Shown here in pieces: positions 1 to 10,493 of a stretch of DNA of 64,000 nt (position 1 is the first letter of the stretch; every line of letters starts with the position of its first letter). This DNA is from Marthasterias glacialis (taxonomy: Eukaryota; Echinodermata; Asteroidea; Forcipulatida; Asteriidae). A program made the position numbers and the translations under genes. The stretch lies in assembly GCA_911728455.2 (NCBI GenBank), contig OU452231.1, positions 14,837,838 to 14,901,837 of the forward strand. The letters run 5' to 3'. Under the pieces are notes generated by a model. It made no database searches and was not told the origin of the DNA. It saw nothing but the letters and a program-made list of their open reading frames with translations.

Positions 1-326
1 CAACTGGTTACATAACCTACTCAGGTGACTCATGAATCATCTAAGTGCATTGACCTTATTTTAAGTTTGATACCGGAGAAACTTAAATTGTGTGATGTGG
101 CTAAGATAACACTTAGTGACCACTATATGGGCTACACTTGTATTTATATTGATGTTAAAGTTGCCAAACACAGAACTTTTAAGTTTATGGATTATAATTA
201 TTTCACTGAAGAGGCTTGTTTGGAAGATGTTAATCGTTCTCGTTTTCAAATAGTGTCAGGGTAACTATTCGAATAATGAAAATGTATGGACTACTTGGCG
301 TTGAGTTTCTGACAATCTGTGATAAT
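1..326 (+). pseudogene. LINE-A relic, part 1: end of the AP endonuclease domain
   Basis: The frame from 25 to 264 has the layout of the end of a non-LTR retrotransposon endonuclease: an SDH motif (LSDHYMGY) followed by a basic stretch, then FKFMDYNYFTEEACLEDVNR, which is typical of the segment joining endonuclease to reverse transcriptase. The frame stops at 262-264. A shifted frame continues as VWTTWR and a FLTICDN-like stretch up to 326, where a Ty3 element has inserted. The next LINE codons are found at 5166. The copy is dead, with stops and frameshifts. It looks like the Jockey/CR1/L2 superfamily; the exact clade is not certain. The 5' part of the LINE lies outside the window. Confidence 0.72.
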
Positions 327-529
327 TGTGATGTATTTTCTTTGGCTCACTCTGTTACGCCCACCTCATAAATATTTAATGTAATTGTGTAATTTGCATA
401 TAAGCTTTGTCAAAGTTCACATCATGACCTGTTTTGCATTGAGGGCTAATAAAATGTTTTTCCTGTATGGCAGCTCTGTTCTCCACACGTGTTGTTTGTG
501 TAGTCCTGGCCTACACGAAATACACAACT
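327..529 (+). repeat. 5' LTR of the Ty3/Mag-like element
   Basis: This 203-bp repeat starts TGTGATGTA and aligns without gaps to 4963-5165 at a constant offset of 4636. The visible differences are few: T/C at 336 and the last few bases, CAACT here against CTACA in the other copy. A TATA-like CATAAATATTTAA lies near 367 and an AATAAA polyadenylation signal at 448-453. Such a short LTR is usual for the Mag lineage. The near identity says that the insertion is young compared with the LINE it sits in. Confidence 0.9.
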
Positions 530-543
530 GGCGACGAAGATGG
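529..543 (+). promoter_or_regulatory. Primer binding site, tRNA-Ser-like
   Basis: TGGCGACGAAGATGG immediately follows (and by one base overlaps) the LTR end. Its first nine bases are the complement of the 3' end (CGTCGCCA) of metazoan tRNA-Ser(GCU). Mag-type elements are known to use tRNA-Ser, which supports the call. Confidence 0.6.
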
Positions 544-746
544 TTCTTAAACCTAATGTTTAATTAAAAGGAGTGTTTGTCTTCTCATTTGATTGGTGCA
601 AGTTATTCTGTGGAGAACTATTCTGAGTAAATTCTGCCACTTTTCCAACCTGTTTGCTTGTCATTTTGATGGTTTGTACAAGTTGGGTACACATTGACTT
701 TCATTGTTGATCGCCAACTCGTGTAGCGTACGTGTGAACTATCGTT

Positions 747-1640
747 GTGTACATGACTGGAATTTCCGACGCATTATGGCGACTGCAAATACATGTACCC
801 TCATCAGAAGGATCGACCCTTTTGACCGGTCTGAGGAAGACTGGCATACATATGTTAGATCAGTATTTTGAGGCAAACAACATCAAAGACAAAAAGATTC
901 CTGTTTGTATTAGTTTGATTGGTCCCAAAACTTATGGACTGTTAAAGAGTTTGTTAGCTCCTGAAAAACCAAGCACCAAGTCCTACAAAGACCTGATTGA
1001 AATCTTGGGGAAACACCTTGACCCTAAACCACTTGTAATAGCTGAAAGGTTTCGCTTTCACAAACGTGACCAGAGGGAAGGTGAATCTGTCACGGCATAC
1101 CTTGCTGAATTGAGGCGTTTGACTGAATACTGCAAATTTGGAGACTATCTTAACGATGCCCTCCGGGATCGGCTTGTGTGTGGTTTGAGGGCCGGAAATA
1201 TTGCCAAACGCCTGCTTGCTGAGGCAAAACTCACACTCAAGAAAGCTATCGATATTGAATTCCAGCAACAAAATAAACCGGAATCATCTGTCCACAAAGT
1301 TGCCACCAAGCACCAAGCAGCCTCCGCTACATGTTATCGTTGCGGGAAGGCTAGACACTCACCAAATCAGTGTCGTTTTAAAGATGCCACATGCCACGGA
1401 TGCAATAAAAAGGGACATATTCAGCCAGCATGTCGATCAAAACCTGATCAACAACCCAGTCGTGGCCCTCCAAAGCCACAGAAAGGCAAACAAAGGTCGA
1501 GACCCATGAAATTGATGGAAACAACAGAAAATGATGATGATGATGATTCGACAGTGTTTGTCGGGCGATTCGCAATTAACAAGTTGCATCAGAAGAAAGA
1601 TAACACCATTTGGGTGACACTATCCATTAATGGTACACCA
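747..1640 (+). pseudogene. gag: gag of the Ty3/Mag-like element
   Basis: The body of Gag is read in the frame of the 381-residue ORF at 747-1892. The capsid-type region contains LLKSLLAPEKP, YKDLIEILGKHLDP and AERFRFHKRDQ. Two CCHC zinc knuckles, CYRCGKARHSPNQC and CHGCNKKGHIQPAC, follow at about residues 197-210 and 216-229. The natural start is probably the ATG at 776 in another frame, which opens with the RIDPFD motif usual for this family; the frame changes to that of the main ORF around 860-875. So the upstream ATG at 747 is probably an artefact of that frameshift. Gag would package the element RNA in cytoplasmic particles. Gag and protease are fused in this lineage. Confidence 0.8.
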
Positions 1641-1892
1641 TTAAGAATGGAACTGGCTACCGGATCCGCAGTATCAATCATCTCTAAAGGAGACTATCTG
1701 CAAAAATTCTCCAATTTGGAACTACATTCAACCCAAGTGAAACTGAAGACATACACTGGTGAGAAAATTACACCAGTTGGGTTGTTGCGTGTGAGTATTG
1801 AATACCAAGGCCAACAATTCGGTGGAGATTTGTACGTCATTGACCAAGGGGGTTCTGCCTTTTTTTGGACGCGACTGGCTCACACATATTAA
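1600..1892 (+). pseudogene. Aspartic protease domain, catalytic Asp replaced by Ala
   Basis: Following the knuckles and an acidic linker, the frame enters a retropepsin fold: TIWVTLSINGTPLRMEL, then ATGSAVS where the family has DTGSAVS or DTGAAVS. The catalytic codon at 1656-1658 is GCT (Ala) in place of GAY (Asp), which would abolish protease activity. The frame then ends at 1892 because of a run of seven T (1860-1866). The neighbouring frame carries the expected FGRDWL continuation and runs on into the RT. The lesion looks like one extra T in the homopolymer. Confidence 0.8.
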
Positions 1893-3165
1893 GCTGGACT
1901 GGCCAAATATTTTGGCAATGTCTGTGGAAAATCAAGTGGACACAGCGGCTAAGCTGAAAGCCTTAATTGAGGAGTATGATGAGCTCTTCGAAGAAGAAAT
2001 TGGAGAACTTAAGGGCATAAAAGGTAACCTGGTACTTAAAGACAATGCTTAACCAGTGTTTCTTCAGGCTAGACAAGTGCCCTATGCCCTTAGACCCAAA
2101 ATTGAAGCAGAACTTGTTAAGCTTCAACGTGAGAACATTATCACACATGTTGAGACTAGCGAATGGGCAACACCCGTTGTACCCGTAGCAAAAAAAAGTG
2201 GTGGGGTACGGATCTGCGGAGACTTTAAGGTGACTGTTAATGCTAATCTGCAGATTGAACAATATCCCTTGCCCAAGATTGAGGATATTTTTGCGACACT
2301 TGCAGGTGGACAGCGATTCAGTAAGCTAGATCTGAGACAGGCTTATCTTCATATGGTAATGAATGAGGAGTCAAGTAAGTTACTCACCTTGAACACTCAC
2401 AAGGGACTTTACAAGATGAACCGCCTAGCTTTTGGGGTGTCATCAGCCCCTGCAATGTGGCAACGCGCGATGGAACAAATCCTGCAGGGAATTCCTGGGA
2501 TACAGTGCATACTGGATGATATGATAATCACTGGCTGTAACGACACAGAGCACCTAAATAATCTACAAAGTGTGCTCAAGGTCCTGCGTGATCACAGACT
2601 GAGACTTAATAAGTCTAAATGCGAGTTTTTCAAGAAGAAAGTGATCTTTTGTGTGCATGAAATTGATGCCCAGGGATTACACAAGACACAGGAGAAGATA
2701 CACGCAGTAAGTAATGCACCGCCACCGACAAATGTCAGTCAGGTTCGCTCGTTTCTGGGTCTTGTTAACTACTATCATCGGTTTTTGCCTAACCTAGTGA
2801 CAGTATTGCACCCGCTCAACCAGTTACTTGAGAAAAATCGCACATGGAAGTGGACGGCAGATTGCAACAAGGCATTTGAACTGGCTAAGAAACTGATCAC
2901 ATCTGATGAAGTGCTGACGCACTACGATCCAGCCTTGCCAGTTAAGATAACGTGTGATGCTTCACCATATGGATTGGGCGCAGTCATGTCCCATGTAATG
3001 CCCAATAACACTGAGCGACCAATTTCCTATGCTTCTCGCACACTTTCCTCCGCAGAGAGAAATTACTCCCAAAACTTGTTTGGGGTGTCAAAAAGTTTAA
3101 TAACTTTCTACAGGGAAGGAAGTTTACACTAGTTCCTGATCATCAACCACTCACTTCTATATTCC
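1865..3165 (+). pseudogene. pol: Reverse transcriptase and RNase H of the Ty3/Mag-like element
   Basis: From the end of protease the frame runs through a TAA stop at 2050-2052 into a 358-residue open frame (2056-3132). RT landmarks in order are VPVAKKSGGVRICGDF, YPLPKIEDIFATLAGG, FSKLDLRQAYLHM, LAFGVSSAPAMWQ and the catalytic ILDD (YLDD in relatives) near residue 154, followed by the FLGLVNYYHRFLPNL connection block. RNase H is recognisable from KITCDASPYGLGAV (first Asp) and PISYASRTLSSAERNYSQ. It then loses frame near 3075-3090 with a short apparent deletion; the LVPDHQPLTSIF block sits in another frame up to about 3165. This is a dead copy. Confidence 0.88.
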
Positions 3166-4661
3166 ATCCCGCCAGGAGTGTTTCCACGACAACAGCTTCA
3201 CGCCCTCTTCCTTGCTAGTCATGATTATGAAATAGAATATAAGAACACCACTAAGCACAGTAATGCGGAAGGACTGTCGCGACTACCAGTACCTGAGGTT
3301 CGGGTTGAGGACACTGTCCCGGATGATCTTCTCCACATGTCACAGTTGGAGAGGATGCCAGTAACTAGTGCTCAAGTACGCAAAGAAACAGCTCACGACA
3401 TTGTGCTCACTAAAGCTTGTGAATTTACCTTAAAGGGATGGCCACACACGTATGACACAGAGTTAAAACCATTCAATGTACGCAGGAACGAACTTGCACT
3501 TCATGATGGTTGTCTCATGTGGGGACTTTGTGTGATAATACCATTGAAGTTAGGCGAGACTGTTCTCAGTGAGTTGGACCAGGGCCACTTAGGAGTTGTC
3601 AAAATGAAAAATATCGCATGTGGATATGTGTGGTGGCCTGGACTAGATAGCAACATTGAACAACTCGCCAAAGGTTGTGTTGGATGCCAACGAGTACAGC
3701 ACAATCCAAGAGCAGCACCACTCCATACGTGGGAGTGGCCCACAACATCATGGCAGCGTATTCATATTGACTATGCAGGCCCTTTTTCTTGGCCAAATGT
3801 TTCTTGTGGTTGTGGATGCCCATTCCAAGTGGGTTGAAGTTGTGTCTATCTGCGCACACTATCAAAATTCTACGCAGTATTTTTGCTCGGAATGGAGTGC
3901 CAGAACAACTAGTGAGCGATAACGGCCCAAAATTTACCTCGGATGAGTTTCAGACATTTCTTAAGTGTAATGGGATAAAGCATATTACATCTGCCCCGTA
4001 CTACCCTTCCACGAATGGGCTCGCTGAACTATTCGTTCAAAGCTTCAAACAAGCATTGAAGTCAGTGACGGAGGAAAAGGGTTCCACCGCAGCCAAATTG
4101 GCTAACTTTCTGTTTGCATACCGAAATGCCCGGCACACTACGACCGGACATTCTCCTGCTATGTTGTTTATGGGGAGAAATCTTCGTTCATGGTTGGACA
4201 TTCTAAAACCTGATATTCGCCGTTACGTCCACAACAAACAGATGGACCAGACAGCTTCTCACAAGTCTGCTAAGGGAATGCAGGACTTTCACATTGGACA
4301 AACTGTCTCTGTTCGGGACTACTGAGGTCAGCAGAAATGGATACCTGGTGTAATACACGCTCGCACTGGCCCCTTGTCCTATGAAGTCTGTGTTGGTCCA
4401 AACATGATTTGGCGCCGCCACATTGATCAACTCCTTGACTCTGACATAGGGAAACCCCCTGTTCTAACTGAACCAGTACCCTATGAGATCATACCACCGA
4501 TCATACAGCCGGAAGTACACCAGCCTACATCTACTCCTGCCCCAGCTGTACCTAGTGAAACCACACTGTCCACTAAATCTACAGTATCTGGTTGTCCTCA
4601 TGTTGTTGAACGTTGCTATCCCGCACATGAACATAAACCACCGGATAAACTTAATCTATAA
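3166..4661 (+). pseudogene. Integrase of the Ty3/Mag-like element
   Basis: The frame at 3178-3837 contains YEIEYKNTTKHSNAEGLSRL (end of RNase H) and the zinc-binding region, with GHLGVVKMKNIACGYVWWPG followed by CVGCQ. The HHCC first histidine appears to be Asp (ELDQGH). The core continues across two frameshifts near 3783-3787 (a T5 run) and 3845-3860. The DDE residues are visible: D in IDYAGPF, D in SDNGPKF, E in NGLAELFV. A TGA at 4323-4325 interrupts the C-terminal domain, after which the same frame stays open to 4661 with a proline-rich tail. Integrase would join element DNA to the genome. Confidence 0.86.
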
Positions 4662-4962
4662 CTGCCTACAAAACAAAACAAAAAAACTATTGGTAAAACA
4701 CCCCTGTATCTATCGCAATTGATACTAAGCATTAATAAGCAGTAAAAAACAAACAAAAACAAACACACAAAGATTTTGTTCAAAGTTCAAATTAAGGTGT
4801 TATTTGATTTTATATAAAAAAAAAAGAGCCATGGAATACTTTGCACATTTTGTGGAAATTGTGCATTTAATAATGTTTCTACTATAATGATCACAGTTTT
4901 TATTATCTTTCAACTGGACAGTTAAACATTCAAAATCAACTTCTTATTTAGTGAGGAGGAAA
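4662..4962 (+). other. 3' untranslated region and polypurine tract
   Basis: AT-rich non-coding sequence follows the integrase stop. GAGGAGGAAA (4953-4962) abuts the 3' LTR and serves as the plus-strand primer in this element class. Confidence 0.75.
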
Positions 4963-5165
4963 TGTGATGTACTTTCTTTGGCTCACTCTGTTACGCCCAC
5001 CTCATAAATATTTAATGTAATTGTGTAATTTGCATATAAGCTTTGTCAAAGTTCACATCATGACCTGTTTTGCATTGAGGGCTAATAAAATGTTTTTCCT
5101 GTATGGCAGCTCTGTTCTCCACACGTGTTGTTTGTGTAGTCCTGGCCTACACGAAATACACTACA
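4963..5165 (+). repeat. 3' LTR of the Ty3/Mag-like element
   Basis: This 203-bp copy runs TGTGATGTA...CTACA and is near identical to 327-529. It is flanked on the right by the ATAAT target duplication (5166-5170), after which LINE-A coding sequence resumes with HAPHKTTRV. Confidence 0.9.
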
Positions 5166-5352
5166 ATAATCATGCTCCACATAAAACGACCAGAGTTTAG
5201 GATAGGTATTGTCCTCTGATGACCCCTGGTACCAGTATTGTTCAACTCATGTTCAAAAGAGTTTTCTTAAAGTATCAGTCAATTCATGGTGACTATTCCG
5301 ACACCTTGATCGAGTACAGTAAAACCAGAAATCATTTCACCGTATTGACCAG
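5166..5352 (+). pseudogene. LINE-A relic, part 2: endonuclease-RT linker
   Basis: Directly after the target duplication the translation reads HAPHKTTRV, then a PLMTPGTS-like stretch, IVQLMFKRVFLKYQ, LIEYSKTRNHF and TRKAKRKYYD. This is the order seen between endonuclease and RT in CR1/L2/Jockey LINEs (HAP-K-RV, PW-TPE-ML, K-RN-KAKR-YY). It continues part 1 without loss of a codon when the LTR element is removed. The last ten codons (TRKAKRKYYD) are the seed of the minisatellite that follows. After the array, KVKERNPQSYLE at about 7405-7450 is the next expected linker block. Confidence 0.75.
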
Positions 5353-7385
5353 GAAGGCTAAACGTAAGTATTATGACCAGGAAAGCTAAACATGAGTAAT
5401 ATGACCAGGAAGGCTAAATGTGAGTATTATGGCCAGGAAGGCTAAACGTGAAAATTGTGACATGGTGACTATTCCGACACCTTGATCTAGTACAGTAAAA
5501 CCAGAAATCATTTTCACCGTATTGACCAGGAAGGCTAAACTTAAGTATTATGACAAGGAAGGCTAAACGTAAATATTACGAAAAGGAAGGCTAAACTTGA
5601 GTATTATGACCAGGAAGGCTAAATGTGAGTAATATGACCAGGAAGGCTAAACGTAAGTATTATGACCTGGAAGGCTAAACGTGAGCATTATGACCAGGTA
5701 GGCTAAACGTGAGTATTATGACCAGGAAGGCTAAGCGTGAGTAATATGACCAGGAAGGCTAAACGTGAGTAATATGACCAGGAAGGCTAAACATGAGTAA
5801 TATGACCAGGAACTCTAAACGTGAGTATTATGGCCAGGAAGGCTAACGCGAGTATTATGACCAGGAAGGCTAAACGTGAGTAATATGACCAGGAAGGCTA
5901 AACGTGAGTAATATGACCAGGAAGGCTAAACGTGAGTAATATGACCTGGAAGGCTAAACGTGAGCATTATGACCAGGTAGGCTAAACGTGAGTATTATGA
6001 CCAGGAAGGCTAAGCGTGAGTAATATGACCAGGAAGGCTAAACGTGAGTAATATGACCAGGAAGGCTAAACATGAGTAATATGACCAGGAACTCTAAACG
6101 TGAGTATTATGGCCAGGAAGGCTAACGCGAGTATTATGACCAGGAAGGCTAAACGTGAGTAATATGACCAGGAAGGCTAAACGTGAGTAATATGACCAGG
6201 AAGGCTAAACGTGAGTAATATGACCAGGAAGGCTAAACGTGAGTAATATGACCAGGAAGGCTAAAAGTGAGTAATATGACCAGGAAGGCTAAAAGTGAGT
6301 ATTATGACCAGGAAGGCTAAACGTGAGTAATATGACCAGGAAGGCTAACGTGAGTAATATGACCAGGAAGGCTAACGCGAGTATTATGACCAGGAAGGCT
6401 AATTGTGAGTAATATGACCAGGAAGGCTAACTTGAGTTTTATGACCAGGAAGGCTAATTGTGAGTATTATGACCAGGAAGGCTAATTGTGAGTAATATGA
6501 CCAGGAAGGCTAACTTGAGTTTTATGACCAGGAAGGCTAACGGGAGTATTATGACCAGGAAGGCTAACGTGAGTATTATGACCAGGAAGGCTAAACGTGA
6601 GTAATATGACCAGGAAGGCTAAACGTGAGTAATATGACCAGGAAGGCTAGAAGTGAGTAATATGACCAGGAAGGCTAAACGTGAGTAATATGACCAGGAA
6701 GGCTAACGTGAGTAATATGACCAGGAAGGCTAACGCGAATATTATGACCAGGAAGGCTAATTGTGAGTAATATGACCAGGAAGGCTAACTTGAGTTTTAT
6801 GACCAGGAAGGCTAACGCGAGTATTATGACCAGGAAGGCTAATTGTGAGTATTATGACCAGGAAGGCTAATTGTGAGTAATATGACCAGGAAGGCTAACT
6901 TGAGTTTTATGACCAGGAAGGCTAACGGGAGTATTATGACCAGGAAGGCTAACGTGAGTATTATGACCAGGAAGGCTAAACGTGAGTAATATGACCAGGA
7001 AGGCTAAACGTGAGTAATATGACCAGGAAGGCTAGAAGTGAGTAATATGACCAGGAAGGCTAAACGTGAGTAATATGACCAGGAAGGCTAACGTGAGTAA
7101 TATGACCAGGAAGGCTAACGCGAATATTATGACCAGGAAGGCTAATTGTGAGTAATATGACCAGGAAGGCTAACTTGAGTTTTATGACCAGGAAGGCTAA
7201 TGCGAGTATTATGACCAGGAAGGCTAATTGTGAGTAATATGACCAGGAAGGCTAACTTGAGTTTTATGACCAGGAAGGCTAACGGGAGTATTATGACCAG
7301 GAAGGCTAACGTGAGTATTATGACCAGGAAGGCTAATTGTGAGTAATATGACCTGGAAGGCTAAACGTGAGTAATGTGACCAGGT
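5340..7385 (+). repeat. 28-bp minisatellite grown out of LINE coding sequence
   Basis: About 70 tandem copies of a 27-28-bp unit, consensus TATGACCAGGAAGGCTAAA plus CGTGAGTAA or CGTGAGTAT. Unit variants (AACGCGAGTAT, AATTGTGAGTAA, AACTTGAGTTT, the GACCTGG and AACTCTAAA units) recur in blocks, so there is higher-order structure: a block of about 280 bp beginning at 5661 is repeated from 5940, and a block ending in the AACTTGAGTTTTATG unit recurs near 6430, 6510, 6790, 6900, 7170 and 7260. A 68-bp piece of LINE linker (5285-5352) is duplicated at 5461-5529 inside the array. The unit spells TRKAKREYYD in the LINE frame, but 28 is not a multiple of three, so the array as a whole is not coding. 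Confidence 0.95.
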
Positions 7386-7939
7386 ATCAACTAAGTATTA
7401 TAAAGGTCCTAAAAGTTAAGGAAAGAAATCCTCAAAGTTACTTGGAATAGTAAGTATACTTTTGGTACACATCCTGATCTTAGGCCTGCGCTAAACGCCA
7501 AACTTTTGCCGTGTCGAACTCAAATAGTTAAAAAAATGTTGAATTAAATTCAGCAAGAGCACGACGTTTAGCGCAAACTTTTGATTTAAGTTGATTAAAG
7601 GAAATATAGTCCCTTTTTTATCATGCTAGTTTTTTTTATGAATGATAATAAGTTACAAAAAATACTTTGTATACTTTCTTTTACCACCATCATGTTTTTT
7701 TAAATGGTACAATATTTAGCAGTACTTAACAGCCAGTGCTTTATCCTTTTTTTAAAGGTTTCGTACATTTTTTGAATCTTCGTTTACTATACCAGTCAAG
7801 AACAAGATCAAACCATCGTGCATTTCTTGTTAATCTTTTAGCGCAGGCCTTAAATGCACAGACATCAATTCGACTAGTATTGACTAGTATTGGTAAAGAG
7901 CCAAGTCATTCACTAAGATGCCTTTATTGGAAGAATCCG
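7386..7939. other. LINE-A linker remnant, then unassigned AT-rich sequence
   Basis: The first 70 bases read KVKERNPQSYLE in one frame, continuing the LINE linker. From about 7460 to 7939 I see no gene, only AT-rich sequence with poly-T runs and a palindromic-looking GCGCTAAACG/CGTTTAGCGC pair at 7488-7580. Confidence 0.5.
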
Positions 7940-8710
7940 TGTCGTGTCCTGGCCAAGCGGTGTGCACCGGACTCAACTCTGGTGTTTCTGATCAGAGTGT
8001 GGGTTTGAGTTGTGGTCTGGACACTTGTGTACTTAAGCAAAACACTTAATGATTATTGCTTCTTCCTTTGGATGGGACGTAAAGTCGTAGGTCCTGTGTG
8101 TTGTGTAATGCACGTAAAAGAACCAGTGCACTCATCGTTAAAGAGGATGGGCCACTTTAAAAAAGTTATACATCCCTCTACCACAAAAAAACAGTGACAG
8201 AATTATAGAATGCGTGGTTATTCGTTTTCACACCCTAGGGGCGTATCAAAGCGCTCAGCATTTGTTTTACACAGCTGAGCCATGTTTTTATTTGTGAGAC
8301 CCATTTACATGTATACAGTACCTTGAAATGGTTTACAAGGTGCTGCGGCAGGCTAGTTAAAGGAGTAAAAACTCCCTGCGAATATCACTTTTTTTGTCAA
8401 TTTAATGTCACAAAAGAGAAGTTTGTCCAATGCAATAATTATAGAAAGCAGAAAACTAAACAATAACTTCAACATCAATCACATGGCTCATACACTTTAA
8501 GAAAAGGGGTTTGCCTCAGTGTTTCTAGCAATGTTGGCAGCAGATTGCGCCGCAGCACCCTGTAAACAATTACAAGGTACTGTATAAATGGGTCTCACAA
8601 ATAAAAACATAGCTCTGCTTATCCTGTTGTAAAACAAATGCTGAGCCCTTTGATATGCCCCTAGGGTGTGATAAAGCACTACTTTTATATAAGAACCCAG
8701 TATTATTAAT
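7940..8710 (+). mobile_element. tRNA-derived SINE, copy 1, split by an inverted duplication
   Basis: The 5' half (about 7940-8155) has a tRNA-like head: box A TGGCCAAGCGGTG at 7950, box B region GGGTTTGAGT at 8001, then the family body ACACTTGTGTACTTAAGCAA and GTAATGCACGTAAAAGA. The same body occurs at 41940-42345 and, inverted, at 54600-54830. The 3' half of the family is found at about 8495-8710 (GGGGTTTGCCTCAGTG to GTGATAAAGCACTAC). Between the halves, 8229-8351 is an inverted copy of 8551-8672. The box B is degenerate, so the copy is probably old and silent. Confidence 0.75.
8229..8672. repeat. Inverted repeat inside the SINE (arms about 122 bp)
   Basis: The left arm 8229-8351 (CACACCCTAGGGGCGTATCA to GGTGCTGCGGCA) is the reverse complement of the right arm 8551-8672 (CGCAGCACCC to CTAGGGTGTGATAAAGC) with scattered mismatches. 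The spacer is about 200 bp. The arms are SINE 3'-half sequence, so this is an inverted SINE duplication and not a gene-associated structure. Confidence 0.8.
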
Positions 8711-8970
8711 CTCAAGTGCTCATACAAACTGACTTTCAATCATGTACATAAAGACTCAATTCTTGAAGCTTTATCTTATCTAAGCAATGACAGCAATCTG
8801 GACATTTTTTAGTTGACACTAATTTACTCAGCTCAGCTGTTCAGTTTTTATTCAAATCACTTTGTTATATAGTATGACTATACTGTTCTCGTAAAACTGG
8901 ATTTATCCCTGATAATTAGAAACTGACCTGGGCTAATAAAACAAATTTCGAAGAAAAGGGCTGAAAACGG

Positions 8971-9595
8971 CCATGGGTAATTATAGAGCTATCTCAGTTG
9001 TATGTCACGTTGCAAAAATTATTGAGAAAGACATACAGAATCAACTGCTTAATTATCTCAATACTCATGACATGATTACTATTGATAAATTTGCTTTCCT
9101 TAAAAAAACATGCCATCCAGACTAGTCTTCACCATGTAAAATGATGACTTTTAAGAAGCTTTTAATGAACATTAATTTGTTTTCTCTATATTTCTAAGTG
9201 TTTTGATACTATTGATCATGAGTTGGATCAGTATGTATCTCAGACATTGAACAAAAATGGTTCAAGAGCTATATCTCTAACAGAAAACAAGTTGTTCAAT
9301 GCCATAGAGAAACTTCTGGGCCTAATGAAATTACTGTGGGTGTGCCACAAGGTAGTGTTTTGGGCCAATCTTTGTTTTAATTATACATTAATGACATTAC
9401 TCAAATTATCAATTTCAAATGTACCTGTAATATTTTGCTGGTGATGTGGTCATTTACACAACAGGAAAAAATATAACTGATATTAAAACTGATATTGCAT
9501 GAATGTTATTGTCTTCGCATTAATCCTGAGAAGATAAAAACTATGCTTTTAAAATGTTCTCGTACTAATAAAGTTGACAATTTGAATGTTTCTAT
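8971..9595 (+). pseudogene. LINE-A relic, part 3: reverse transcriptase core
   Basis: In shifting frames this reads NYRAISVVCHVAKIIEKDIQ (RT block 1), QTSLHHVK, CFDTIDHE (block A, D present), a VGVPQGSVLG block, YINDI, then FAGD where the family has FADD or YADD, followed by a KIKTMLLKCSRTNKVDNLNV stretch typical of the region after the catalytic box. The second catalytic aspartate is thus lost (GGT at the first D of the box) and many stops are present. The reading is broken at 9595/9596 by the large LTR element and resumes at 18134 with KDTPLEQV. Confidence 0.75.
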
Positions 9596-10379
9596 TGTGG
9601 CGGTTTTCCCTTCTTCCCCCTCGCCCCGACTATTCCTGCACGACAGAGGTCAAGGCGTGAATTCGTCTGGCGGAAGTTTACCACCCTTTCTGCACAGAGG
9701 GAGGACACGACAGGACTGATTGGGTCTCGGAAACGATTAGTTAGGTTTTTGCATGGTTTATTTGCTAGTATTCCATTTACTTCTCGATCCAATTACAGAG
9801 ATTACAACTCTACGAGTTAATGAGGAGTTTACTTACAGTAACGTTGGTCTCGGCTAGGCCGACGCAGGGTTGTAGGCTCGATCTCCTCCCAACAACTCCT
9901 CTCACTCCAATACACACGGTAAACACAACGCTACTCCGACATCCACTATCGCACTGATACCCGCACTGACTGAACTGCTCACTCCTCAATGCCTCCCACA
10001 ACTCAACTGCCTCCCCCTATCCTAGTCCCCCCAGTTTTATAGCGGACCCACCTGTTAATTTGGCTAATGATTTTCCTAATCTACAACCCCTATTCTACAA
10101 CAACTGGGCATCTTACAAAGAGTCTCCTCTCTTCCTTAATTATGTTTTCACTTTATCTCCACATCAGTTCCGCTTGTCATCACCCCAGTTTCATTTATCC
10201 CTTAACAATTGCTGTCGTTGGTCTCCCCCCTAAGTTTACACTTGTTCCAAACCGACCCAACCCGCTATCTACCCCAATTTCCTAAGACTACCCAACCATG
10301 TCTCAATGTGGCTCCACGTAGGCCAAAGCCATAATATCTCCTATGGGTTGAACAGTTCGCCAGCACCATTTCCGCTACA
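9596..10379 (-). repeat. 3' LTR of the large Ty3-type element
   Basis: 784 bp, minus-strand orientation, TGTAGCGG...CGCCACA. The AATAAA signal is at 9762-9757 (reading TTTATT on the plus strand). The short polypurine run AGGGGG (complement of 10385-10391) lies just upstream in element orientation and is a weak polypurine-tract candidate. Confidence 0.9.
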
Positions 10380-10493
10380 CAGCAACCCCCTAGATTTGAT
10401 CCGTCCCGGGTCATCCAACCGACAACAGACATATCCTGCGGAAATACCTGGCGAGCTGTTCCCCCTATTTATCCTATTGAGCCCTCCGTAAGA

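Larger units (their letters stand above)
327..5165 (+). mobile_element. Ty3/Mag (SURL)-like LTR retrotransposon, full-length but broken
   Basis: Two direct 203-bp LTRs (327-529, 4963-5165) bound a 4.8-kb element encoding Gag with two CCHC knuckles, aspartic protease, reverse transcriptase, RNase H and integrase on the plus strand, in Ty3 order (integrase last). The flanking 5-bp duplication ATAAT (322-326, 5166-5170) falls inside the LINE codons and joins them in frame when the element is removed. A tRNA-Ser-like primer site follows the 5' LTR and a purine tract (4953-4962) precedes the 3' LTR. The RT and short LTRs resemble the Mag/SURL lineage known from sea urchins and insects. Several frameshifts, two internal stops and a lost protease aspartate make this copy non-autonomous. 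Confidence 0.92.

Noticed and set aside
5340-7385. CRISPR-like array of regular repeats
   Set aside because: Units are contiguous tandem copies without unique spacers and derive from LINE codons in an animal genome.
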